From the NCBI GenBank assembly GCA_933822405.4, contig CAKOGP040000180.1, forward strand, positions 1-64,000: 64,000 nucleotides of DNA, given 5' to 3'. The translations under genes were made by a program, and so were the position numbers. This DNA comes from Cylindrotheca closterium (lineage: Eukaryota > Bacillariophyta > Bacillariophyceae > Bacillariales > Bacillariaceae). Every line of letters begins with the position of its first letter. Position 1 is the first letter of the stretch. Below, piece after piece: positions 42,996 through 53,926 of this stretch. The notes under the pieces are model-generated. The model was given only the letters and a program-made list of their open reading frames with translations. It ran no database searches and had not been told where the DNA came from.

Positions 42996-45900
42996 CTACA
43001 TTCTCATCTGGGACCGATGCCCTTGTTTACTCAGCTCGGTGATCTGCAAAATACCACCAACCATACAAATTATGCCAACAGCTCTCAACGTGGGTGTCCC
43101 GGTGCAGAAAAATACAGGTATAAGATTGAATGGCAAAAAGAGCGAAACTTGCGCTTTTGGTACGTTGCGTTTATACCACATTCCGGATACAAGGAGGTAC
43201 AGACTGGGCATCGTCGCAACTAGACCAAAAATGTGGATGATTGGACCTGTCATAGTAGTCGCGGTCCAGAGACTTGCGTTGCCAAGTCTTGAGGCGAAGG
43301 CCATTGCCTTATTGTGCGATATTGTCCTTTGCGCCATGGAGATCAGAGTACCTGCTGTAGCCAACGTTTCTTCGCTGCTCTTTTCGGCCCCTCCCAACGA
43401 GAAAACCCCACGAAAGAATATTGTGTAGAGAGAAGCTGCAAGAAATACTAAAATCGAGGCCACCAGAGGAGGTACAAACTGGTTTGATCGAGTGAGGTTT
43501 GGAAAGTTGATTCCGATAGCCTTGTTCGCAGGCTTTGCGGTGTTGCGTGATATTCTGGACACCCGACTTCTTCGTTCATTACATGTTTCACCCTCCAACA
43601 ACAGCATGATGGGAGAGATGAAGAAAGTCCCCAAGACTGGCGCTGGAATTCCGTATAAAGCTCGTACGTCTAAGACATGGTCTACTCCAGCCACTCCAAA
43701 TCGCCCATAGATCAATATGGTGGCCAAGATATATGCAAAGATACAGCTCAGGTTTCCAAGTCCCCTTGAGTTTTGATCCTTCGTTTGTCGCATCCTCAGC
43801 ATTACTGATAGGGCAAGCGCAACAACGCAACTCACGGATAGGTAGGCAAACAGCCAACCATCCGAGCCGAATGGATGACCTGCAAAAGACGAGAGAACAA
43901 AAGACGGAACACCAGCAACGGTACCAAAAATAAAAAAAGATCCAAAGCTGATAGTGATCATTTGTTCAACTTCGTCAAACCCTTCCAATTCCAGAAAATA
44001 ACCAAGTACGCAAGTAACTGTTCCAAAGAATGCAACAACCATGGAGCAGACGCCGGTAATTATCATACTAAACGGACGTGCCTGGCCCATGCATTGGACG
44101 GTAATAAACCATGAAACTCCAGAGCCAAACATGATGCTGAAAACCATCATCCGAAATAGAAGCTTCTTGTCTTTTCGTCCGGAGGGATGTCTCCGCTCAC
44201 GAAGTTCCAGTGGCCCCGTAATTGCAAGTAGGGTTGCAAGCGAAGCAAGCAGAATCCCCCATCCACCTGTGCGACTCCTTCGTTGCTTTACAATACGGCT
44301 GCCCAAGCTTGATATGGATGCGTAGGGATTTGAAACGCCAAATCCACTATCCCCTCCCAACCATTCGGGAACAGAAGGCGCAGAAGCTGCAATCCCAGCC
44401 CCCATAAGAATTGCTAGTGCAGCAACCTTCTTCCAAGTCTCACAACCACCTTCGGGGAAATAATGGTTCAATGTTGAAAAGCAGGCCATTCCCCACAAAG
44501 CGACGGCGAATCCAAACATCTCAGATACAGGTGGTGCCATGGCGTAATATGCCCCACCTTCATAGTGACTCGAAACAACCATCGTTACAGGCGTCAAAAC
44601 CATGGGCACCGAGGATACCAGAGCAAACGGAAGAACCACAAGTGAATATACGACCACAAATTGGAATGCCCGTTTTGGAACAGAGCCGAGTTGACGGCCA
44701 TCGGAAATTGATCTCTTGTACCGAGAGCTACTCTTGATGTATATTCGACTGAGGAAAGCTCTCGGACCAAGCATTACAATACATAGGATGGATGCGCATA
44801 TAGATCGGTAGAACGCTCTGTGTGCCAATTGCTTTTGCTGTGGGTCATTCCTAACCTTGCTGTCTTGTTCGTTCATATCAATAAATGCAGCCACTGCTTT
44901 ACCGATTGCGATGGACACAACAATGACCGAAGATTTTTTGCTGATCACAGTTGTCCGTCTGAGAAGAGATGAAACCCCCGCAGCCACAATACTGGTAAAA
45001 AAAACTGCCGTGTGGTCGTAAAGATATCCGTTTCCATCTGTTCCTTCCATAAACTCTTGCCCAACATAGTCAAGTGGGGCGGGCCTTTTAAGCAAGGTCA
45101 ATTCCAGTGCGTCGAGAAGTAGGACATAAACTATGAAGCAAATTCCTGGAACATCAATGTATTTCAGAATATCAGCTCCCACTCCTCCTGTAGGTCGGAC
45201 AGCAAATCCAACGACCAACCCAATGAACAAAGAAGCAAAAACTTCCAGTTCTCCAAACCGAACCAGCCCAAGTTCCACACCAGGAACCACAAGGGGGACT
45301 GTCAAGTCTATGGAAGCAAACCGATATGTGAAGAGGACTACTCCTGTGGCATATATCACGAAGAGGAATATGCAAAGATATCGCAGCATCTTCGTAGAGA
45401 ACCAAATGCTGAGTCCCAGAAATGCTAGAGTTGGCAGTGGCGTCAAATTCCAGGGCATGCCAAAAGCCTTTCCGGCTAGAAGCCCGCATGCACAGATACT
45501 GAGTTGAACCACATCCTCGTGGTATTCTCCAAACAATGGTTCATTCGTCACGGTTGACTGCCGTCCCCAGGTCCACATGGCAAATAAAGCACAAATTGTC
45601 GAAACGGTCAAATAAGTCGACAACACCCATGTTGACGCTGAGCTGTGTCCATGAAAACGGTAGGATATCGCATGACAAAGAGGGAGTAAGTAGCGTTGTT
45701 GCATCGCTAGTGACGCAAGAATAGATGCACCGACTGGAACGGCAGTCCCTTGCAACGTTTTCTGTCCTCTATTCGGGAAAATCTGGTTTCGCATTTCGTA
45801 CGGCGACTGCTCGACAAAAATCAAGATGCAGCAATGCAGCAGGTAAGGAACAATCCAAACAAGAATAAGGTCAAAAGCCGTGTCAAGAGATGCATATTGA

Positions 45901-46995
45901 CTGAAGATTCGACGACGAAAATTGAGAACATGCATTGTTCCCGGCATCAGAAGAAGCAACACGGAGTGAATTCTTGCAATGGATGAACTGATTGCATAGC
46001 GCGGGTTTGGGTTGCTGGGAGTAACATCGTAGGACGATCTCCGACATCCTAGGGCTAACATTCCCAATGCCATCAACACGGCGAAAAGGTGAGGTGCAAA
46101 AATCGCAACTTTGTCAATTCCCCATGAATCAAGCAGCAACCGAAGCGAATGGCAGGTGAGAATTGCAGCAGCCATCGGCGGGATAAGTGAATGAAGGGAC
46201 CGTTCCATATTCATTGCCATATCTGGCATATCGATATGCAGCCATTGAAACTGTAGGGTAATCCAGCAAGCCTTTATCACAAACAAATCACAACAAGTGT
46301 ATGAGCAACATTTCGTAGAGACAGCAAAACGTGCCGAATCGTGGCAAGTCGCTCACCATTGAAAAGAACAGCACGCCCTCAACTAGGAGCTGTAGCAAAT
46401 AGAGGAGCATGTTCACTCCAACTGCATCTGCGTCATCAACTAAAAGCAATGATCCAATTCCGCTCGCCATTGTCAATACAAATGCTGCAATCCAAACTGA
46501 CACAGCGAGTGAATCACGAGCATTGCACAAGTCCATGCCATAAAGAATAAGCCCAACGAACGCAAATATTTGTATTATAATCGCAGACTCGTGCCACCAC
46601 AGCAGGGAGGCAAACGTGGTGCACAGTGCCGTCAAGGATTGCGAGTTATGTCGATACAGCAAAGGTTTATCGGCGGCGATAGACGACCTTTTGGTTACTG
46701 GGGGTTGTGGTTTGGCATAGCTGGTCGGCGGCATGACATACGAGCTTGAAGAAGCTGCCCCATATCCATATGTGGGTGCGCTGTCTAATGTCGCCGAGTT
46801 ACTATTTGCTCGTCGCTGTGAGACATTGTGTGACGTCGAATTGACCTGGCCATATGGTTCCCGTTCCTGTGGATTTGATGGAATTTCTGGAGGTGAAGGT
46901 ACCGAAGCGTAGCTAGACCGGGGCACATCACGTCGAGATATTGGTGCTGATGAACCAGCGCTCTGGTTTCTCGGTGGTGGAGGTGGTGGGATCAT
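42996..46995 (-). CDS. very large polytopic membrane protein of unknown function
   Basis: Two exons (46357-46995 and 42996-46250; intron 106 bp, or 85 bp if the alternative acceptor at 46272 is used, both in frame), 1,297 residues. The cytosolic N-terminus (about 120 residues) is Pro/Ser-rich, starting MIPPPPPPRNQ. Then come some 28-30 hydrophobic helices in clusters, for example ALCTTFASLLWWHESAIII, FVGLILYGMDLC and FAVLMALGMLALGC in the first part, and repeated 20-residue segments through to ALRAVGIICMVGGILQI near the end. There is no soluble catalytic domain. I cannot assign a transporter family. The number of helices suggests a fused or duplicated transporter or a large channel-like scaffold. 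Confidence 0.7.
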
Positions 46996-47620
46996 TGCAT
47001 TCACAACGTTTTGGCTCTGTTTTGTTTCTCGGTTGTCATTTTACTCTTGCTCAATGATCGCGCGTTTTATTTGCGCACTGAAAAATCTTTCGAAAACTAT
47101 TACTGTACATTACTACGGGTACCAGGTACCGGTAGGACTACACGTGTACAGGGTTGGGTAAGAGGACAACAAAGGAAAAGATACTGTAGGAAGCTGCAAA
47201 AAGGATTCTTTGGTGGGACTGGCCGTTTTTGATACCATTCTAAATAAGCATTTGTGTGTGTTAAAGAGCAGAAGTGTGTGGTGACCCACCAGTTGTAGTC
47301 AACACAAATCATCGAGCAAGAACGGCTACAGAAGTACTCGTAATTTTGAAACAATGAGCAATCGAATGAATCATAATCGATGAAAGATGCATCCGCTCAG
47401 ACCAATGACTTCCAACTCCTGCTGTTACCATACTCGTACTGGTACCCAAAATGACTTTGGAAATCTACCGTTAGAACCGTACCACCCTAGAACAAAGATT
47501 GAAAGAATATCCTATCCTGCTTTCTTTGAATAGTTGAAAAGCCTAAGCTTTTAATCAGGAGACGAAAGACATTCAGCATAGTTGGGCAATGCATTGCAGC
47601 TCTAACGACTGATTGGAAGG
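46996..47620. other. divergent intergenic region
   Basis: About 625 bp between the large membrane-protein gene and the AlkB-SRA gene, transcribed away from each other. GGTACCAGGTACCGGTAGG lies at 47118-47136 and ACTGGTACCC near 47438. No gene supported. Confidence 0.45.
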
Positions 47621-49595
47621 ATGTCCAAGTCCTCGTTCCCTGCAAGAAAGAAAGCCATGGTAAAGAAACGAAAGCCAATCAAGCTTGACAATACCCTCAC
47701 TCGCAATAGTATCTTCGCTCCATCAAGAGAAGCTATGAAGAAAGCTCATGTCACCGAGCCCAGCCACCATGGACCAATGCCAAAAATTTCTGAGCCTAGA
47801 GCTGACATTTCCGCTGTTTCTTCTCATGTTCACTGTACGACGAATCAAAATAGGGGTTGCAATGCACCACTCGTACAGGACGACGGGGCCAGGTCGGCGA
47901 AACGAAAGCCAATCAAGCTTGACAATACCCTCACTCGCAATAGTATCTTCGCTCCATCAAGAGAAGCTATGAAGAAAGCTCATGTCACCGAGCCCAGCCA
48001 CCATGGACCAATGCCAAAAATTTCTGAGCCTAGAGCTGACATTTCCGCTGTTTCTTCTCATGTTCACTGTACGACGAATCAAAATAGGGGTTGCAATGCA
48101 CCACTCGTACAGGACGACGGGGCCAGGTCGGCGAAAAAGATTCGAAAGTCCGCAGGCAGTAGACGCAAGCTTGCAACGATAAGGCGTCATCGAGGATGTG
48201 TAAGGACAGCAACCGGGGATCGGAACCAGTGGACACCGCCCGAGATTTATTCGATCCCAACTGCTAGGAATAGACGTGCTAGAAACAGGTATCAAGCACC
48301 ATTCTGCCACAAGCTTCGCAGGGGAGGAACCTTGAAAGTTTATCCAAATCTGTTATCAGAAGATGAATTGAAAAGTCTTCTGGAGGAAATTTTGAGTTCC
48401 GGTTTTTTTCGCCAGTACAAAGTCCAAGGCCAAGATGAACCAAGACTTCATTATCTTCTCAATGACAAAGCGACTTGTGATGAATTTGCCTTACAACCTG
48501 GGTATAGATACGCGCGAGTAACGACCAAAGCACGGCCGCTGAGCCAATCGCCTCTTTTGGCAAGCCTGTCGAAGAAGCTGGCAGCTGCCAGTGGCATTGA
48601 CAGGTGGAATATCGGCGTAAGTCCTGTCCTGTACCGGGATTCAAAGGATGGCATGGGAGGACACGCGGATAATGATCAGGGAGAAACGTTAATCCTCTGT
48701 CTCGTATTGGCTTCTCCTGATGAAGCAAGACCAGTGGTTATTACTCCAAATCCGAAGGAATCGAAGCTTCAAGATGGTGACGAGAAAATCGAACTAATAC
48801 TGAGGGCCGGAGACGCGTAAGTGAAGCTTGGTTTAAGGCTGGAATTGTTTGGAATATACTCATTTGAAGCATTTTAGTTATGTAATGGATGGCGAAATGC
48901 AGAAATATTACTTGCACTCCGTACCGAAAAGGAATAGGGATGAGGAAGAGCAAGACCATGCCGATAAGCGTCGCATTTCAGTTGTCTTTCGTGCTGGGGA
49001 TGAAGTCTTTGTAAAGCGTGACTCTGGACGACCGTGCAAAAATCTCTCCGCGAAACCCCGCCCGACACAAACTTTTGGCCGTATCAATGAACTCTTTGAA
49101 GGTCATTTATACACTCGATCAAAGTTGTTCAACTTGAATGCCCATAGAGTGCAACAGCGTGGAATCAGTGGAAACAGAAAAACAGGCGCTGACGCCATTA
49201 TTATCAGTGGCCGTCGAAAAGATAACTTTGAACAAGACAACTTTCGGTTCTTGGAGTATGCTGCAGAGGGAAGAATAGGCGCTATAGGGCTGGTCGAAAG
49301 CTACAACAAACGTCTGCCGATCCGAGTTTTTCGGTCAAGCACGTACAGGAGTAGGTACAGAGCTATTCCAAAGTCCATTCACAAGGACAAACGAACAAAG
49401 TACCGATACGACGGCCTGTACAAAATTGTATCCTATACTAAGCCAGTGGTTCAAAAAGGTGCGTTTGTCTTTGAGCTCCACAGGTCGAAAGTTGGCAGCG
49501 ATCCGTATTCAAACCTTATTCGGAACAAGGAAATGTTAGACCTATGTCCAGCACCTGGCAAGAAAAATATTCAGGCCTCGGACAAGACCGTTTAA
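47621..49595 (+). CDS. AlkB-type dioxygenase fused to an SRA/YDG domain
   Basis: Two exons (47621-48816, 48878-49595; 61-bp intron), 637 residues. Order: basic start; two identical 78-residue repeats (about 16-93 and 94-171, basic and disordered); a basic linker; AlkB domain (about 235-437) with Fe ligands H348-x-D350 (GGHADND) and H412 (YLHSVP), plus R431 and R437 in RRISVVFR for 2-oxoglutarate; then an SRA/YDG domain (about 465-601) with FGRINELFEGHLYTR, HRVQQRGISG, GADAIIISG and RYDGLYKI. AlkB enzymes oxidise alkyl groups on bases; SRA domains flip and bind 5-methyl- or 5-hydroxymethylcytosine. The fusion suggests oxidation or repair near modified cytosine in DNA. That role is inference; all expected catalytic residues are present. 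The intron splits the AlkB domain within GDA-YVMDG. Confidence 0.87.
47666..48133. repeat. perfect 234-bp in-frame tandem duplication
   Basis: Two head-to-tail copies (about 47666-47899 and 47900-48133) appear identical base for base, including synonymous positions and the internal out-of-frame ATG. The period of 234 equals 78 codons, so the frame is kept. Identity at all codon positions implies a very recent event, gene conversion, or an assembly duplication. Confidence 0.9.
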
Positions 49596-49838
49596 ATTAC
49601 TCGCCTGCTATTGAACAGAATTGTGGTCGGCTAAGAACGTAGAGGCGGGAAACAATGAGAACGAGGCCCGAACTACAATGGTTTGGAGTTGATTTTAGCC
49701 GCAGAGTACCAGGCAGGGTACCAGTGCTGGTACCGTACAACGATATTGTAGTGTGCAAAATGAAATATTAATCGAATGAATCAATCCAATAATGATTTTT
49801 ACTTACAAACGAAACAACATACTGGTACATAGACAGTC

Positions 49839-50366
49839 ATGAATCATCCCGAGGACAATAGGCACGATACAGATGATACCGTTTTCGACCCAATATCATT
49901 GTTGGATCACGAGAAAACCAAGAAGCTACTTTTTAGGGAAGAACCAAAAATCGCAAGACTTTCACAGCAGAATGTTCGAATGATTGATACCACAGCTGTG
50001 CTCTTCCTAAAGGATCTGGTCTCGATTACATCTTCAAGAACAACTGAACAATCAGACTGCATCACATTACGAGATTTGCGGTCGGCCATTTCATCGAATG
50101 AATCGCTCCATTTCTTGAAAACTTCTGTGGATTGCTTAAAGGAATCCAACCGCATGGAAACACCTTACCTTCCCACCAAAAAGGCAAAGCGTCATTCCTT
50201 GATAGAGCCGAATAACAAAAAGATCAAGAAAGTAAAATCAGTTTTGGGCAATCACAGAAACGACGAGGAAACAGTCGGTTTTGCAATCGCTGTGTCAGAA
50301 CACAAGAACGCGAGTACTGTTAATCCAACACTCGAGATTGTTCCAGATGACGACGACTATGATTAA
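49839..50366 (+). CDS. histone-fold protein (CHRAC/POLE4/NF-YC-like)
   Basis: Single exon, 175 residues. Residues about 30-105 have the three-helix histone-fold pattern: KKLLFREEPKIARLSQQNVRMIDTTAVLFLKDLVSIT, a short loop then CITLRDLRSAISS, and LHFLKTSVDCL as the last helix. This is closest to the small histone-fold subunits of CHRAC, polymerase epsilon and NF-Y type complexes (the LRDLxxAI segment resembles their YxDLAxAV). A Lys-rich nuclear signal (TKKAKRHS, NKKIKKVK) follows and the protein ends in acidic DDDDYD. It should pair with another histone-fold protein to bind DNA. Which complex is not certain. Confidence 0.62.
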   Translation: MNHPEDNRHDTDDTVFDPISLLDHEKTKKLLFREEPKIARLSQQNVRMIDTTAVLFLKDLVSITSSRTTEQSDCITLRDLRSAISSNESLHFLKTSVDCLKESNRMETPYLPTKKAKRHSLIEPNNKKIKKVKSVLGNHRNDEETVGFAIAVSEHKNASTVNPTLEIVPDDDDYD

Positions 50367-50470
50367 TTACCAAGTTTCCTTGTTCAACTTCTCTACATTA
50401 AGCTCCAAACGGACACAGAAATCAAGCGTTGCTTTGCTAACTGACGACATGTGACGATTCGCAGAATAGA

Positions 50471-52594
50471 TCAGACTGATCCAGGATAGACTTCGTTCCA
50501 CTTTTCGCGCATCTTCATGGAAATCTCGGGGTAGTTGCGTTCAAGTTCCGCTGGCGCATCGGCAAACATGACAATGACAGCATTGACACCACTTGCCATG
50601 GTGGACAATAAGATGGCAGTGATCGCGGTACCAAGTATGAAACCCAATATAAACGCAAAGATTGGAGCGTCCGAGGGAACACTTGAAAACCATTCAGTAT
50701 TGGATTCCAATAGGACGGCAATACCGCCCATGAAGCCGCCTGTAACAAAAGACATTAAACCAACAACATTCCCGACTCTGCAGGAGAGAGAGGACGATTG
50801 AGTTGGGTGAAGTGTGCCCTCGATATTTGCAAATCTCAGACAAAGACTTACAGATCATCAGCAATAATTGCCTCCCATCCACGATTCTTGAACAATTGAA
50901 TAACATTCTTTCCAGCCTCGAGATAACCGTAGCCATATACTCCCACATAGACGAAGGCCCATTTATTGAAGTCTTTTTTGAAATGATAGAAAGCGCTTGG
51001 TGTTAGCATAAGCAATGGTATAGACATTTTGGAACGAAAAAGGCTCACATTCAACAAGGCCAGCAAGACACCCCAAAAGACACTCTGCGATACAAGCAAG
51101 TCTTTTGGAAGAGGATTTTTTGTGTTAGCAAAAAAAAAGATACGGTGTATTTAAGTCGAACATGAAACTTACATTCCGGCGTCACCGTTTTCTCGTCTGT
51201 TTTAAAGCGGGATCCCCTGTGTTATTAGTTCGTTGGATTCACAGAACAAGATTTGAAATCAACCTTGAAAAACTTACGCCGAACGAGCTAGCGACTCAAG
51301 GGCTCTGATGATGGCTACAAGGAGGCTTCCGAAGCAAATACTACCAAAAGAAGTAGTCACAGTTCGTATGAAAGAGCCACAAACCGCACCGGAGCAAAAA
51401 CCGTTGTCTTGGGGCGCAATCCACCAAGTTCCAACAACACCACTGATAGTGCATTGCACACAATTCTCTAGCACTTGTTCAGTGAAGAACATGGATAAGA
51501 ACATGAGGAATAAGTACCCGTAGGCAACTCCGCTTGAGCTGCTACCGTCTGCAGAACCGGTTGAATAAATCGAATCATATATACCTAGGAAAGCCACTAG
51601 CCTGCAAATTTTGCAATTAAGGGTGAGGCAATGCACAATGTTTGCAACAAAGCAGCGAGTAATGCATGACTCACCAAACGATCACCCAGAAAACTCCAAG
51701 AATTGGGAAAAGATATGCGAAGAGGACAACTCCTGTAATTTCAAATCTGTAGGGTGAGGCAATGCACAACTATTGATGAGACGATCACTGATGCCTTACC
51801 AAAATTTTGCCGTATTGCGGTAATCGCGGTACTGAGGTTGCAGGCTAGTGTAATAAAAGATGGGTTCAGTAAAAGAGAAGCAATGTCGAATGTCATATTT
51901 GCGAGTGCCGACACAAATTGCGTGGACTCTTCTGACGAGTAACTGACAAATATGTTGGGTACTGATACCCTTAAACGTCCGACTTACCTGCGAAGGGTAT
52001 TCTGCTCCACACGGCCTTTGCGTACCAAACTGAGATGCCAAAGAAAAGCAACCCGACGACTCCGCCAATGATTGAACCTGATAGGAAAGCCATGACGGCC
52101 CAGATCCCAGCGAGAATTGTTACAAAAATTAGAGATATTTTTATGACGGTTTCAGGAAACTTCATGACGATCAAAAGGGCAAATCCGGCAAAGACGAGGG
52201 ATACGAGACTGATAACAACCCCGGCGTAGATAAATCCAGAATAATCATAAATGGAACCTCCGTCTGAGGCGGAAGTCAAGGCATCCTTGCCCATGGTGGC
52301 AGCAATACCGATGATGGCTTCAACGTAGCAATGCACAGTAAACGGTGAGACAATGCAAAAATTGCAATGCGCAGTGGTGTCAACTTCCCCCCTCACCTGC
52401 AACGTTCACGTATAACAAAACTGCGAAAATTGAACAAAGGGTGAGGCATACAAAAATTGCAAGAACATATTCATACGGTAGAAAAAACTGTTACCTGCAA
52501 AGATTGGATCTTTACATCCAGGCTTTCGTTCCGATTGACTTGCCTGTTGCTGTGGAGAAATATGATCTCCTGCAACCATGACAGGGCTTGACAT
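50471..52594 (-). CDS. choline-transporter-like (CTL/SLC44/Pns1) membrane protein
   Basis: Ten exons, nine GT-AG introns of 67-143 bp: 52594-52495, 52420-52397, 52317-51988, 51844-51800, 51732-51675, 51601-51278, 51196-51173, 51101-51049, 50972-50852, 50778-50471; about 462 residues. Two exons are only 24 nt. Spliced, the CTL landmarks appear: IPFAACNLSTAITAIRQN, VVLFAYLFPILGVFWVIVW, GTWWIAP, RTVTTSFGSICFGSLLVAI, GLVEYFNKWAFVYVGVYG and YLEAGKNVIQLFKNRGW. The N-terminus is short and cytosolic. The family has about ten membrane helices and moves choline or related solutes, though Pns1 function is unclear. In the last exon the frame shifts by one base near 50759-50765 (GGG-TTT); one base fewer would give the expected LVGNVVGLMSF. 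Four introns share a sequence. Confidence 0.85.
51602..52494 (-). repeat. introner-like shared sequence in introns 1, 2, 4 and 5 of the CTL gene
   Basis: Read on the coding strand, the 3' halves of introns 5 (51602-51674) and 4 (51733-51799) share the identical 19-mer TTGTGCATTGCCTCACCCT. Intron 1 (52421-52494) has TATGCCTCACCCT and intron 2 (52318-52396) TGCATTGTCTCACCG. Introns 1 and 2 also share TTGCAATTTTTG just upstream. Flanking exons are unrelated. The remaining five introns lack the motif. Confidence 0.75.
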
Positions 52595-52839
52595 TGTATT
52601 TTAATATGGAGGTATTAGTATTGAAGATCGTTGAGTGTTGAATTGAACAATGTTCTTCAAGTGCATTGTTGAATAGTCATCCTTCAGGGCATTTCAGTCC
52701 GCTGAGTCAATCAATCATTTACTGTACTACGAGTACAATCGATCGTTCTTTTTTTATAATATGACACCGTATTGGTACTGGTACTGGTACAGCAGCATCA
52801 CACAGCCAGCACAAACAGAAACGAAACCGATTCACACTC

Positions 52840-53571
52840 ATGCTGATCTACCGCTCGCTACCAGGCCAACCCCTCTGTCACGCATGGCATCCACAAGCAG
52901 TTTCTTATTCTCACCAGCTTGCGCCTTTGCAGCATCCGGAAAGATACCCTACTCAGTTGCAGCTTGATGCAGGTCAACATAAGGATATCAACATCGACGA
53001 TGTATTGCTAGAAGCTGAGAATGCGCTTCAAGTTGCGGAAGCGTCGCTCTCTTTACCCAAAACGAACGGGTCTACATTATTGACTCGTTCTGCAGATGCC
53101 GTTGCTGGTTTGATTGGGGGCATGATTTTCGGAGCCCTGCTGGGCTCTCTATTATTTCTCCAGTTTCCAGGCTTGGATTTACTAATATCGTCGCCTTTAA
53201 TCTTGGCCTCATTTGCCTTCGGCACTGTTGGTTTTGCCAGTGGGTTTGCGAATACCCAAACAGCTGCTGTCATTCGAATTTTTTTGGGCAGCCCTATTAA
53301 AGGATTGCTCTCGTTGCTTGGACTGGTTGCTCTAAAACAAGTGGAATCAGGGGTCCAAAAAGTTCAATCTATCCCGTCCAAAATGGTGAACAGTGTTGCA
53401 AAGAAAGTACACGAAATCATACAATATCCTTCCAAATTGGCCGCAGAAACAAAAAATATGATTTCTGGAACAAAAGACGAACAGTCCTGGAATCACCTAA
53501 ATTTAAGGAGTGCAATGTTGGTCATCACTTTGCCCATCATTGTTTGGATCTTGACCTCACAGCCATTCTAA
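52840..53571 (+). CDS. small polytopic membrane protein, possibly plastid-targeted
   Basis: Single exon, 243 residues from the ATG at 52840. Hydrophobic segments: AVAGLIGGMIFGALLGSLLFL, LLISSPLILASFAFGTVGFA, IKGLLSLLGLVAL and a C-terminal anchor AMLVITLPIIVWILTSQPF, with an amphipathic linker between the last two. I do not recognise a family. The N-terminal 45 residues of this frame look unlike a presequence, while an overlapping frame from ATG 52884 encodes MASTSSFLFSPACAFAAS, which has a plastid-type AFA motif. One base fewer in CCC at 52947-52949 would join that presequence to this protein. The start is therefore doubtful. Confidence 0.6.
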   Translation: MLIYRSLPGQPLCHAWHPQAVSYSHQLAPLQHPERYPTQLQLDAGQHKDINIDDVLLEAENALQVAEASLSLPKTNGSTLLTRSADAVAGLIGGMIFGALLGSLLFLQFPGLDLLISSPLILASFAFGTVGFASGFANTQTAAVIRIFLGSPIKGLLSLLGLVALKQVESGVQKVQSIPSKMVNSVAKKVHEIIQYPSKLAAETKNMISGTKDEQSWNHLNLRSAMLVITLPIIVWILTSQPF

Positions 53572-53926
53572 TGACGCTGTATTCCAACAGAGCAAGACTA
53601 AATATTACGATTCTTTCTTTTTACATAAGAACCGGGGCGTTTTTAAAATGAATATGTGTGAAACTGACTGGTAAGTGTATTATATGTTTGAAACAGGTGA
53701 GTACGATGGCACCTTTCGCCGACTGACTAAAAGTAGGGAGTTGCTGACCCAACAAAGCTTGTCGATGGCTACGAGCAACACATCGACTATTTTCACTTTG
53801 ATCCATCTGTAAACCAGTATGGACCGGAAAAGCACAGAGTTACGTGATAATCGTAAACGACCAATTAATATAGATAGGATTGGATGGGCCTCAACAGACG
53901 AATTCCAGGTCCTTGATCCATTTCTT
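53572..53926. other. convergent intergenic region
   Basis: About 355 bp between convergent genes; holds two 3' UTRs. No gene or repeat seen. Confidence 0.45.

Noticed and set aside
51733..51799. A frame break at intron 4 of the CTL gene
   Set aside because: Using the acceptor TTACAG at 51733 rather than CTACAG upstream gives an in-phase junction with conserved CTL residues.
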